Of a stretch of 64,000 nucleotides of DNA, positions 35,014-43,437 are shown one piece after another. The stretch is from Pseudomonadota bacterium (GTDB lineage: Bacteria > Pseudomonadota > Alphaproteobacteria > Rhizobiales > Pleomorphomonadaceae). The stretch is from positions 1 through 64,000 of the forward strand of contig JAEZHI010000038.1 of the NCBI GenBank assembly GCA_023436885.1. The letters are read 5' to 3'. The notes beneath the pieces were generated by a model, which did no database searches, was not told the DNA's origin, and saw only the letters and a list, made by a program, of their open reading frames with translations. Position numbers and translations under genes: made by a program. Each line of letters opens with the position of its first letter. Positions within the stretch are counted from its first letter, which is position 1.

Positions 35014-35856
35014 TCAGTCGCCGAGGAAGTCGGTTGCGTGATCGCGGACGAAGGTTTCAAAGAAGCGGGGCGCCCGCCCCGTCATCTTCTCAACTGCCGG
35101 GCTGACGATCGACGCTTCACCGTCACGAATGGTATCGAACTCGGCTGCGCGCTCGGTGATTTGCTTCTCCGGCACGCCTTCGGCAGAGAGTCGTTCTTCG
35201 TAATCGGCAAGCGAGATTGGCTTGAAGACGACCTTTCGGCCCGTGACATGGCTCATCACCTCGGCAGCTCTCGAAAGGGGAAGAGCGGCGGGCCCCGTGA
35301 GAACGAGCGTCTGGCCGTCGAAATCCGAGCTCGTCAGGGCAACGGCGGCAGCGGCAGCGACATCGCGCCCATCAACAAAGCTGATAAGTCCCTCATCGGT
35401 CGGCAGCGCCAACTCGCCTTTCCTGACATCGTCCTTCCAGACGGTCCGGAAGTTGTCGGCAAACCAGTTGGCCCGCAGGATGACAAATGGCAGGCCGGAG
35501 TTCTCGAGTACCTGCTCGAGCCGGCGATAGGGGTTATCCTCCGACACATCGGCAGCAATGGTTGAGAGCAACACCGCCTTGATCTTGCGATCAACCACAT
35601 GGCGCATCACCGGCATCAAGGCAGCGATGACGTCGAGTGGTGCCGAAGGCATGAGAACGAAAACGCGATCCACCCCCTCGAACAACGGGGCGATGCTGGT
35701 CGGATCGCGAAAATCGAAGCGTAGAATTTCGGCGTCCGGATGCGCCTGCCCGTCCAGGGCGGCCGCTTTGACGGTTTCGCCTTTTGCCACCAACTCGGAA
35801 ACAACCAACTGGCCGATGGTACCGGTGGCGCCAAGAACGAGGATGCTGTCTGCCAT
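35014..35856 (-). CDS. NmrA-like NAD(P)-binding protein (atypical SDR)
   Basis: A 280-residue Rossmann protein. The N-terminus SILVLGATGTIGQLVVSEL has the GxxGxxG dinucleotide motif; no classical YxxxK active site is evident, as in NmrA/quinone-oxidoreductase-like atypical SDRs. The ATG at 35856 has GGAG six bases upstream and is preferred to one 15 nt earlier. It stands alone between leuS and a DUF523 gene. Role unknown, perhaps redox sensing or quinone reduction. Confidence 0.8.
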   Translation of the reverse strand: MADSILVLGATGTIGQLVVSELVAKGETVKAAALDGQAHPDAEILRFDFRDPTSIAPLFEGVDRVFVLMPSAPLDVIAALMPVMRHVVDRKIKAVLLSTIAADVSEDNPYRRLEQVLENSGLPFVILRANWFADNFRTVWKDDVRKGELALPTDEGLISFVDGRDVAAAAAVALTSSDFDGQTLVLTGPAALPLSRAAEVMSHVTGRKVVFKPISLADYEERLSAEGVPEKQITERAAEFDTIRDGEASIVSPAVEKMTGRAPRFFETFVRDHATDFLGD

Positions 35857-35913
35857 GGAGGGCTCCGTCATAACTCCGATCCGGCCAAATAGCCGGCGGA
35901 GTAAGGAACGCCC

Positions 35914-36423
35914 TCACCCGGCGCCCGGTTCCCACCTCTTAGCCGTATCGATGACTGCGGCGAGCTGCCCAAGCTCATGGTCTGCGTAAACAGCAATTCC
36001 GTGCTCGGACAACAGCGCTGCTGTGACGCCGGCTCCGGCGATACGATGTCCCGAAAACGAACCGTCATAGATCTGAAGGCTTCCGCAGGATGGGCTTCGA
36101 TCAATCAGAAGCGCGTAGGCACAACTGTTCTTGCGAGCAAGATCGAGCGCCAACTTTGCACCGGCCACGAAAGCTGCCGTCATATCTTCGCCGGTGCTGG
36201 TGATAACGCGCGCCCTTCCGGCAAGCACATCGGCACCTGACCCGCCTGCAATTTCCGCCGCAGGGCGCGGCACGGGAAGCTCACCCATGAGTTCAGGACA
36301 AATCGGCACCAATCTTCCCTCGGACTGCCAGCGGTCGAGGCGTAGATCGTCAAGCCGTTTGCCATTGCCATCGTAGCGAACGGGCCGGCCGAGCAGGCAC
36401 GCAGAAATCAGGATACGATCCAT
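35914..36423 (-). CDS. DUF523 domain protein
   Basis: A 169-residue DUF523 (YbbK-like) protein. Conserved elements are ISACLLGRPVRYDGNGKR at the N-terminus, ICPELMGELPVPRPAAE, and LIDRSPSCGS containing the conserved Cys. A GTG nine bases upstream is an alternative start. The biochemical function of DUF523 is not settled. A terminator precedes it, so it is transcribed separately from ftsK. Confidence 0.88.
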   Translation of the reverse strand: MDRILISACLLGRPVRYDGNGKRLDDLRLDRWQSEGRLVPICPELMGELPVPRPAAEIAGGSGADVLAGRARVITSTGEDMTAAFVAGAKLALDLARKNSCAYALLIDRSPSCGSLQIYDGSFSGHRIAGAGVTAALLSEHGIAVYADHELGQLAAVIDTAKRWEPGAG

Positions 36424-36441
36424 TGGTGCCACCGTTAGTAC

Positions 36442-36477
36442 AAAAAGGGCGCCTTCCCAGATAAGAAGACGCCCTTT
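36442..36477 (-). terminator. Terminator after ftsK
   Basis: On the minus strand an 8-bp stem plus a 4-bp inner stem with one mismatch between (AAAGGGCG-CTTC / GAAG-CGCCCTTT) ends in a run of five T residues. It lies 22 bp beyond the ftsK stop. Confidence 0.85.
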
Positions 36478-36499
36478 GTCTCGTCCCTGACGACCTTCG

Positions 36500-39349
36500 T
36501 CAATCTTCTTCGGTGCGCATCAAAATCTCGCGCTTGCCGGCATGGTTGGGCGGTCCCACAAGACCCTCGTTTTCCATCCGCTCGATGAGCGAGGCCGCTC
36601 GATTGTAACCGATCCCGAGCCGACGCTGGATGTAGCTCGTGGTCGCTCGCTTGTCGCGCAACACCAGCGCCACCGCCTGATCATAGAGATCGGCATTCTC
36701 ATCGATCGGCGCCGCGTCGCCGCCGCCACTCTCTTCCTCGTCGTCCGCCGTGATGGCGTCGAGATAATCCGGCGTCCCTTGCGTCTTGAGATGCGCGACG
36801 ATCGCCTCGACTTCCCCGTCGGAGACGAACGGGCCGTGGACACGCTGAATGCGGCCACCGCCCTGCATGTAGAGCATGTCGCCCTGCCCCAAGAGCTGTT
36901 CGGCACCTTGCTCGCCAAGAATGGTGCGGCTGTCGATCTTCGACGTCACCTGGAAGGAGATGCGCGTCGGGAAGTTGGCCTTGATGGTACCGGTGATGAC
37001 GTCCACCGACGGACGCTGCGTCGCCATGATGACGTGGATGCCGGCGGCACGCGCCATCTGGGCGAGACGCTGCACCGCACCTTCGATTTCCTTGCCGGCA
37101 ACCATCATCAGGTCGGCCATCTCGTCGATGATCACGACGATGAACGGCAGCGGCTTGAGCTCCATCTCCTCTGTTTCGAAGATCGGCTCGCCGGTTTCCT
37201 TGTCAAAACCGGTCTGGACGGTGCGGTTGATGCTCTCGCCCCGCTCGATTGCCTGCGCAACGCGGGCGTTGAAGCCCTCGATGTTGCGCACGCCGACCTT
37301 GGACATCTTCTTGTAGCGGTCCTCCATCTCGCGGACCGTCCACTTGAGCGCCACCACCGCCTTGCGCGGGTCGGTAACCACTGGTGTCAGGAGATGCGGG
37401 ATACCGTCGTAGACCGACAGTTCCAGCATCTTTGGATCGATCATGATTAACCGGCACTCTTCCGGGGTCATCCGGTAGAGAAGGCTGAGGATCATGGTGT
37501 TGATCGATACCGACTTGCCCGAACCGGTGGTACCGGCCACCAGCATGTGTGGGGTGCGGGCAAGATCGATGATCACCGGCTCGCCGCCAATGGTTTTGCC
37601 GAGGGCAAGCGCCAACCGTCCCTTGAACTTCTCGAAGTCCTGGCTAGCGATCAGCTCACGCAGATAGACCATCTCGCGCCGCTGGTTGGGCAGCTCGATA
37701 CCGATAGCATTCTTGCCAGGAATGACCGCGACACGGGCTGCCACGGCACTCATCGAGCGAGCGATATCGTCGGCAAGGCCGATGACGCGCGACGATTTGA
37801 TACCAGGCGCCGGCTCCAGCTCGTAGAGGGTCACCACCGGACCGGGACGAACATTGAAGATCTCGCCCTTGATGCCGAAGTCCTCGAGCACGCCTTCCAG
37901 CAATCCGGCGTTCTGCTCGAGACTGTCGGGCGTGTACTGAACGCCGTTCCCGCCCTTGGGCTCGGCGAGCAGCTCAATGTCGGGAAACTCGAAGCCGCCC
38001 TCGTCGAGCAGGGAAAGCTGGGTGCCCCCCTTTGCTCGCTTGCCCGGCTGCATCGGCGGCGCAGGCGCCTTCACACGCGCTGCCGGCTTCTCAGGTTGTG
38101 CGGCGGCAGGCTTGCCGATGCGGGAAGCCGGACCGCGAAGCGGTGTCGGGCGCGCTTCATAGGTGCGTGGGGCCGGCGCCACGGCAACCGGCTGCGGCGG
38201 TGCGATCAGCTCCGTTTCGTCATAGTCGGACAAACGATCGTCCATCGAGAAGGGCGCGACATCGTCTTCCTCCTCGTCGTCGTCCACGGCAGGCTCGGGA
38301 GCAGCAGCGCGCTGTCGCTCTGCCGGAGCAAAAGATGGTTCAACCCGACCGCCGCGACGTTCGGCGACCGGCGGATCGTAGTCGTCCTCTTCATCGTCCA
38401 TAACGGGGGGCGTTGCGGGGCGCGGGCGTCCAGCAAGGGTGGGCTCGGCACGGCGTGCAACCGGCGGCTCGTAGTCATCTTCATCTTCGTATTCTTCGCC
38501 CGGATAGGCAAAGGCCGGACGACGGAACAGACGACGCGACAGGCCGGCCCGCAAGGTCAGCCACCAATGGCCGGCGATGCCAACAAGAGCACTCAGACGG
38601 CTCTCCCCGGTGTCCTCATCCTCATCGTCCTCGTCTTCTTCGATGACAGGCGCCGGCTTGGTGCCGATGCGATGCCCCGGCACGCCAGATGCATAGATCA
38701 TGGCGGCAAGCGCCAATGGCCCCGTCACGATCAGCACAACGAGGCGCAGCGTGTCGGTGAGAACACCATTGTTGAACGCAGCGGGGAGCTGCAGGACCAG
38801 ATCGCCAATCGCGCCACCGAGGCCGGTCGGCAAGGGCCATCCTGTGGTTGGCGGCAGGGCGCCCATGAACGCGGCACCGATCAGCGTACCGACCAGCCAG
38901 CCGATCAGCCGATTGCGAGCTACGTGAGGAATCCGGCCGATGGTGAGCTGCCAGCCCCATATGACAACCGGCGCCAGGAACAGCGCGGCATTGAGGCCGA
39001 TGAGCTGCATGATGAGATCGGCTGTTACCGCACCTATGGATCCCATGACGTTGCGGGTCGGTCCATCGGCGATGTGGCTCCAGCTCGGGTCGTCCACTGA
39101 CCAGGTGGCAAGCGCTGCTGACAGCGCAGCGACACCGGCGATCAGCAACAAACCGGAGGCGCCGGCAATATTACGCAGCATGGCCTGCCGCAGCCGATCC
39201 TCGCGGCTGGGCGCGGCACGGCGCATTCGCTGATCCAGATCCTTGAGATTGGCAGCCCGCCGCGCATTGGTCGGACGCGCCTCGTAAGGCCCATCCAGCC
39301 GGCCACCAGCCTCGCGAAGGCGGGGACTGGTCCTCATTTCTGCTCTCAT
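36500..39349 (-). CDS. ftsK: DNA translocase FtsK
   Basis: A 949-residue septal DNA pump. Four transmembrane segments lie at about residues 59-84, 108-135, 148-166 and 203-225. A long Pro/Asp/Glu-rich linker follows (about 235-450), then the RecA-like motor with Walker A GTTGSGKS near residue 606 and a Walker B region (VIIDEMADLMM). The C-terminal gamma winged helix (about 886-949) reads KOPS sequences. It coordinates chromosome dimer resolution with division. It overlaps the upstream aminotransferase gene by 4 bp and would share the CtrA-box promoter region. Confidence 0.97.
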   Translation of the reverse strand: MRAEMRTSPRLREAGGRLDGPYEARPTNARRAANLKDLDQRMRRAAPSREDRLRQAMLRNIAGASGLLLIAGVAALSAALATWSVDDPSWSHIADGPTRNVMGSIGAVTADLIMQLIGLNAALFLAPVVIWGWQLTIGRIPHVARNRLIGWLVGTLIGAAFMGALPPTTGWPLPTGLGGAIGDLVLQLPAAFNNGVLTDTLRLVVLIVTGPLALAAMIYASGVPGHRIGTKPAPVIEEDEDDEDEDTGESRLSALVGIAGHWWLTLRAGLSRRLFRRPAFAYPGEEYEDEDDYEPPVARRAEPTLAGRPRPATPPVMDDEEDDYDPPVAERRGGRVEPSFAPAERQRAAAPEPAVDDDEEEDDVAPFSMDDRLSDYDETELIAPPQPVAVAPAPRTYEARPTPLRGPASRIGKPAAAQPEKPAARVKAPAPPMQPGKRAKGGTQLSLLDEGGFEFPDIELLAEPKGGNGVQYTPDSLEQNAGLLEGVLEDFGIKGEIFNVRPGPVVTLYELEPAPGIKSSRVIGLADDIARSMSAVAARVAVIPGKNAIGIELPNQRREMVYLRELIASQDFEKFKGRLALALGKTIGGEPVIIDLARTPHMLVAGTTGSGKSVSINTMILSLLYRMTPEECRLIMIDPKMLELSVYDGIPHLLTPVVTDPRKAVVALKWTVREMEDRYKKMSKVGVRNIEGFNARVAQAIERGESINRTVQTGFDKETGEPIFETEEMELKPLPFIVVIIDEMADLMMVAGKEIEGAVQRLAQMARAAGIHVIMATQRPSVDVITGTIKANFPTRISFQVTSKIDSRTILGEQGAEQLLGQGDMLYMQGGGRIQRVHGPFVSDGEVEAIVAHLKTQGTPDYLDAITADDEEESGGGDAAPIDENADLYDQAVALVLRDKRATTSYIQRRLGIGYNRAASLIERMENEGLVGPPNHAGKREILMRTEED

Positions 39350-40542
39350 GACAGAACCTCCGAGAGGCGGCTCAGGGCCTCGCGACTCGTCTCAAGACTC
39401 TCCACCATGGCAATCCGGATGAAGTCGTCGCCCGGATTGACCCCGTCTGCATCGGTTGCCGACAGATACCCGCCGGGCACGACCTTGACGCCCTTCTCAG
39501 CCCAGAGGCTTGCCGTTACTTTTTCTCCGCCGCCCCATCTGCCAACGTCGAGCCACAGGAAAAAGCCGCCAGGCGGAACGAGATCCGGGAAGCGGTCACC
39601 GAGTATCTGCTGCGCAACCGCGTATTTCAGATCATAGAGACGGCGGTTTTCGATGACGTGGTCTTCATCGGCGAGCGCCGCGACGGCCACCGCCTGAATA
39701 GGCATCGGCACTTGCGGCGCGGTGACATTCCTGAGGGCAGCCCAAGCGGTCAGAAATTCCGGATCACCAACGGCGAAACCACACCGAGCGCCAGCAAGGT
39801 TCGAGCGCTTGGAAAGAGAATTGAAAGCGACAACACCGTTGAGGTCGCCACCGGCCCCATGCGCGGCGGAAAGTACGCCGTCTGGGGCTTGGCCGCGCCA
39901 TATTTCCGAATAGCACTCGTCGGAAAATAAAAAGAAGCCGTAGTGCCGAGCCAACCGCACTAGGGCCTCTAGCCTTGCGAGGTCGGCCACCGCCCCTTGC
40001 GGATTGGCCGGGCTGGCGTGAAAGGCCGCGACGGTACGAGCTAGAAGGTCGGCTGGCAGTTTTTCAAAGTGCGGCAGGAAGCCGTCTTCGCGACTGGCCG
40101 CGACCAACACAGGCTCAGCGCCCGCAGCCTCGGCGGCCGCTGCATAGACCGCATAAAATGGGTTGGGCAGCAAAATGGCCGGACGCGGCCCTTTGGTATC
40201 CCCGGCAAGCCGAACGGCCGTGAGAGTTGCGTGAAACAACCCCTCGCGCGAACCATTGAGCGGCAACACGCCATTGTCTTGGTCGATAGCGCCAATAGGC
40301 AGGCCAAATCGCCTCCTTACCCAGCCGGCGACGGCGGCTCGAAAAGCAGGCGTGCCTTTGATGGGCGGATAGCGCACAAAGTCGGCTAGTGCCGCGGCAA
40401 GCGTCGGGCCGACGAAATCCGGCACCGGGTGACGGGGTTCGCCCACCGATACGTCTATCGGCGGGCGGCCCGGCTCAACACCGGCAATCAGCCGGCCGAG
40501 ACGCTGAAAAGGAGAAAGAGGAAGCGGCACGCGGGATGACAT
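39346..40542 (-). CDS. dapC: Class I/II aminotransferase, probable N-succinyl-LL-diaminopimelate aminotransferase
   Basis: A 398-residue PLP enzyme. The PLP lysine is in NSLSKRSNLAGARCGF, a form typical of DapC-type enzymes in lysine and peptidoglycan-precursor synthesis. SPANPQG and FSDECYSE are the usual fold-type I motifs. The ATG at 40542 is chosen because the 28 in-frame codons upstream lack family similarity. Coupled to ftsK by a 4-bp overlap. Other aminotransferase activities are possible. Confidence 0.8.
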   Translation of the reverse strand: MSSRVPLPLSPFQRLGRLIAGVEPGRPPIDVSVGEPRHPVPDFVGPTLAAALADFVRYPPIKGTPAFRAAVAGWVRRRFGLPIGAIDQDNGVLPLNGSREGLFHATLTAVRLAGDTKGPRPAILLPNPFYAVYAAAAEAAGAEPVLVAASREDGFLPHFEKLPADLLARTVAAFHASPANPQGAVADLARLEALVRLARHYGFFLFSDECYSEIWRGQAPDGVLSAAHGAGGDLNGVVAFNSLSKRSNLAGARCGFAVGDPEFLTAWAALRNVTAPQVPMPIQAVAVAALADEDHVIENRRLYDLKYAVAQQILGDRFPDLVPPGGFFLWLDVGRWGGGEKVTASLWAEKGVKVVPGGYLSATDADGVNPGDDFIRIAMVESLETSREALSRLSEVLS

Positions 40543-40632
40543 GAACAGCAGAGCTCGGCAACGGGTGATTCGGCCCGCTGCCAAGAAAGCAGCCGGACCC
40601 TTCATTCTGCCGGCCACTCTAGGCATGCATGG

Positions 40633-40647
40633 TTAAACGCTCTTTAA
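40633..40647 (-). promoter_or_regulatory. Perfect CtrA full-site upstream of the dapC-like gene and ftsK
   Basis: TTAA-N7-TTAA within GGTTAAACGCTCTTTAACC (40631-40649) is an exact match to the alphaproteobacterial CtrA consensus with the preferred flanking C. It lies about 90 bp upstream of the dapC-like ATG. It is also a 7-bp palindrome with a 5-nt loop, so a weak terminator for the glnB-type gene is the competing explanation, but it precedes that gene's stop on the wrong side of any U-run. Confidence 0.6.
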
Positions 40648-40666
40648 CCTTGCCGTCGTCCTCGCG

Positions 40667-41005
40667 TCAGAGCGCTTCTGCGTCCTGCTCTCCAGTGCGG
40701 ATGCGAAGGGCATGCTCAATGGAATAGACGAAGATCTTGCCGTCGCCGATCTGGCCCGTTTTGGCCGCCGACGCAATGGTTTCGACCACCTTTTCGGCTT
40801 CGCTGGCGGGAACGGCTACCTCGATCTTGAGCTTCGGCAGGAAGCTGACGGCATATTCGGCGCCGCGATAAATTTCGGTATGACCCTTCTGACGGCCATA
40901 ACCTTTGACTTCCGTAACCGTCAGGCCATGGACGCCAAGTGAGGTCAAAGCATCTCGAACTTCGTCGAGCTTGAAGGGCTTGATGATGGCCATCACGATC
41001 TTCAT
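40667..41005 (-). CDS. glnB: PII nitrogen regulatory protein (second copy)
   Basis: A 112-residue PII trimer subunit. The T-loop contains the uridylylation site Tyr51 in YRGAEY, and the B- and C-loop regions are TGQIGDGKIFV and the ATP-contacting RIRTGEQD. It differs from the GlnK at 42695 mainly in the middle region (EVAVPASEAEKVVETIASA). A terminator after amtB separates it from glnK-amtB, so it should have its own promoter. Which copy is GlnB or GlnK in function cannot be told from sequence alone. Confidence 0.9.
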   Translation of the reverse strand: MKIVMAIIKPFKLDEVRDALTSLGVHGLTVTEVKGYGRQKGHTEIYRGAEYAVSFLPKLKIEVAVPASEAEKVVETIASAAKTGQIGDGKIFVYSIEHALRIRTGEQDAEAL

Positions 41006-41185
41006 GGAGCACCTCTTTAAGTCAGTCTCGCGATTGCGGGCGGCGTCTCGCCTCCGGTCGGTACGACCATAGCGTGACCAGCGTATGCGCCAAGAGGGAA
41101 ATAAAGCAAAGGCCATCTTCGCCGCGAACTTCCGGGCCGAATGCACCCAAAGGATGATAAGCGCCAGGAGCTGAAACAAAAACAA

Positions 41186-41213
41186 CGGGCGGACTCCGTC
41201 TGGAATCCGCCCG
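41186..41213 (-). terminator. Terminator after amtB
   Basis: A 12-position stem with one mismatch (CGGGCGGACTCC / GGAATCCGCCCG, loop GTCT), followed on the minus strand by GTTGTTTTTGTTTC. It lies 31 bp beyond the amtB stop and ends the glnK-amtB unit. Confidence 0.88.
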
Positions 41214-41243
41214 CCGCATATTTCTAGGGAACCGAGATCAGGC

Positions 41244-42593
41244 TCAGTTGTAGGCGCGCTCGCCATGGGTAGTGACGTCGAGACCTTCGCGCTCGGCCGT
41301 CTCGGTAACGCGCAGGCCGACGATGGCTTTCACGATGGTGAGAGCGATAACCGACACGATGCCCGACACCAGAATACAGATGACCACGGCAACGACCTGC
41401 GCGGTTACCTGGGTGCCGAACCCGGGGTAGCTGGCATAGATGCCGCCGAGGCTCGGGTTGGCGAACACACCAGTCAGGATGGCACCAACGATACCGCCAA
41501 CGCCATGGACGCCGAACACATCCAGCGCATCGTCATAACCGAACTTGGACTTGACCCAGGTCGAAGACCAGAAGCAGATCGCGCCAGCGGCCAGACCAAT
41601 GATCACGGCACCGAACGGACCAGCGGTACCGCAAGCCGGAGTGACGGCAACGAGACCTGCGACGACGCCCGACGCACCACCCAGCAGAGAGGCGTGACCA
41701 CGAGTCAGCCACTCGGCGAAAGGCCAAGCAATGCCGGCGGCGGCGGTGGCGACAATGGTGTTGACCAGTGCAAAGCCGGCGACACCGTCGGCGGTAAGTT
41801 CCGAGCCAGCATTGAAGCCGAACCAGCCAACCCACAGCATCATGGCGCCAATATAGGTCAGCACCAGATTGTGCGGGGCGAAGTTGTCACGGCCGAGACC
41901 AATGCGCTTGCCACCCATGATGGCAATCACGAGGCCAGCGATACCGGCATTGATATGCACGACGGTGCCACCGGCAAAGTCGAGAGCTCCCCAACCGCTA
42001 CCGATGTAGGAACCGGTGCCGCCCCAAACCATGTGGGCCATCGGCAGATAGGCGAAGGTGAACCACAGGATCAGGAAGAAGATGATCGCCGAGAACTTAA
42101 CGCGTTCCGCCGCAGCACCGATGATCAGTGCCGGCGTGATGCAGGCGAAGGTCATTTGGAAGGCGACGAAGACAATCTCTGGAATCTTGCCCGATACCGA
42201 GTCAGGCGTGATACCGGCCAGCATGACCCGGTCGAGTGTGCCGATGAACGGCGACAGGGCGGTCGGCGCAGCCGGCATGGTGAAGGCAATCGAATAGCCG
42301 TAGATGATCCAGAGGATGGCCATCACCGAAAAGCCGATGAGACACTGCATCAGGATCGACAGGACGTTCTTCGAGCGGACGAGGCCACCGTAGAACAGCG
42401 CCAGCGCCGGCACGGTCATCATCACGACCAGCACGGTGGAGACCAGCATCCAGGCAGTATGTCCCGGATCGGCAACGGCGGGAGCAGGGGCTGCGGCAGC
42501 GGCAGGCGCAACGGCGGCGTCCTGAGCGAAAGCCGCGGCGGCCGAAAGCGCCAGAATCGGCGCAGCCGCAAGAAGTGGCTTGAGATACTTCAT
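41244..42593 (-). CDS. amtB: Ammonium transporter AmtB
   Basis: A 449-residue integral membrane ammonium channel. An N-terminal cleavable signal (LLAAAPILALSAAAAFA) and an Ala/Pro-rich stretch precede eleven transmembrane helices. The pore histidines are in PMAHMVWGG and FGVHGVGGIVG. It follows glnK by 101 bp in the classical glnK-amtB operon; GlnK blocks the channel when nitrogen is plentiful. Confidence 0.97.
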   Translation of the reverse strand: MKYLKPLLAAAPILALSAAAAFAQDAAVAPAAAAAPAPAVADPGHTAWMLVSTVLVVMMTVPALALFYGGLVRSKNVLSILMQCLIGFSVMAILWIIYGYSIAFTMPAAPTALSPFIGTLDRVMLAGITPDSVSGKIPEIVFVAFQMTFACITPALIIGAAAERVKFSAIIFFLILWFTFAYLPMAHMVWGGTGSYIGSGWGALDFAGGTVVHINAGIAGLVIAIMGGKRIGLGRDNFAPHNLVLTYIGAMMLWVGWFGFNAGSELTADGVAGFALVNTIVATAAAGIAWPFAEWLTRGHASLLGGASGVVAGLVAVTPACGTAGPFGAVIIGLAAGAICFWSSTWVKSKFGYDDALDVFGVHGVGGIVGAILTGVFANPSLGGIYASYPGFGTQVTAQVVAVVICILVSGIVSVIALTIVKAIVGLRVTETAEREGLDVTTHGERAYN

Positions 42594-42694
42594 CGAAATC
42601 CTCTTGGATCGGTTATCGACTGTCCGCCCAGGTTCTTGTCTTGCTTGGCAGGAAACTGGGTTGTGCCTTGGGAGCCCGTGGCTCCCTGGATGGG

Positions 42695-43033
42695 TCAGAG
42701 CGCCTCGCCGTCGGTCTCGCCGGTGCGGATACGAACGGCGTGTTCGATGGAGGTGACGAAGATCTTGCCGTCGCCGATCTGGCCGGTCTTGGCAGCCGAC
42801 GAAATGGCTTCGACGACCTTGTCGACCTGATCGGTTGCAACGGCGACTTCGACCTTGAGCTTGGGCAGGAAGCTGACGGCGTATTCGGCGCCGCGATAAA
42901 TTTCGGTATGGCCCTTCTGGCGACCATAACCCTTGACTTCCGTCACCGTGAGCCCATGCACGCCGAGAGCGTTGAGCGCGTCGCGCACCTCATCCAGCTT
43001 GAAGGGCTTAATAATGGCCATGACGATTTTCAT
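42695..43033 (-). CDS. glnK: PII protein GlnK
   Basis: A 112-residue PII protein with Tyr51 in the T-loop (HTEIYRGAEYAVSF). It is the first gene of glnK-amtB, preceded by a near-consensus sigma-54 promoter, which supports the GlnK rather than GlnB assignment. It would bind AmtB and gate ammonium uptake, and influence NtrB. Confidence 0.93.
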   Translation of the reverse strand: MKIVMAIIKPFKLDEVRDALNALGVHGLTVTEVKGYGRQKGHTEIYRGAEYAVSFLPKLKVEVAVATDQVDKVVEAISSAAKTGQIGDGKIFVTSIEHAVRIRTGETDGEAL

Positions 43034-43437
43034 GGGGTTCCTTCCATCGATTGGTCCCCCGGACCGAACGCGCACCCCCGCGATGCGCCCCGTCGCGGAA
43101 CTCGATGCCCTCAACAGAATCAATCTTTGTGCCAAGCCGACCGCCGATGCGGCAGATTCTGTTTTCCCTTAACGAAATGCCTTGTTTTCGCCGGTTTTTC
43201 CGATCGGCGGCTGGGGCACGTTGACCAATTCGCTAGCAAAAATGCGAATATGCCCATCTTGAAGCCAGAAGCGCAGCATGTGAATGCCTATTTGGTGGGC
43301 AGTATTTGCCCTTATAGATCATTTTCGTCGATTGCTACGAGCCCAGGCGCTCACAAAGTTACCAGCGGTCCTTGGCCGATATAAGCAATCCGACTATGCT
43401 GTTTCGTCCCCCTGCGATCACAAGGAAAGCAGACGCA
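43034..43437. other. Divergent intergenic region between glnK and the FAD monooxygenase gene
   Basis: About 400 bp without a protein gene. It holds the sigma-54 promoter of glnK-amtB (43119-43134) and, upstream of it, a perfect inverted repeat GGGCAGTATTTGCCC at 43297-43311 that could be an activator site. It does not match the NtrC consensus closely. No other clear signal was seen. Confidence 0.6.
43119..43134 (-). promoter_or_regulatory. Sigma-54 promoter of glnK-amtB
   Basis: On the minus strand TGGCACAAAGATTGAT matches the consensus TGGCACG-N4-TTGCA, with a perfect -24 TGGCAC and a -12 TTG; the C of the -12 GC is A. It starts about 86 bp upstream of the glnK ATG. Sigma-54 and NtrC control of glnK-amtB is well established in proteobacteria. 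Confidence 0.75.

Noticed and set aside
37547..39100. Long plus-strand open frames opposite ftsK
   Set aside because: They mirror the ftsK coding frame and show no recognisable protein features.
41006..41185. A sigma-54 promoter for the second PII gene
   Set aside because: The best GCAA-containing stretch lacks the GTGCCA complement of the -24 element at the proper distance.
41265..42830. 521-codon plus-strand frame opposite amtB
   Set aside because: Antisense shadow of amtB; composition is His/Asp/Arg-rich with no hydrophobic pattern or known motif.
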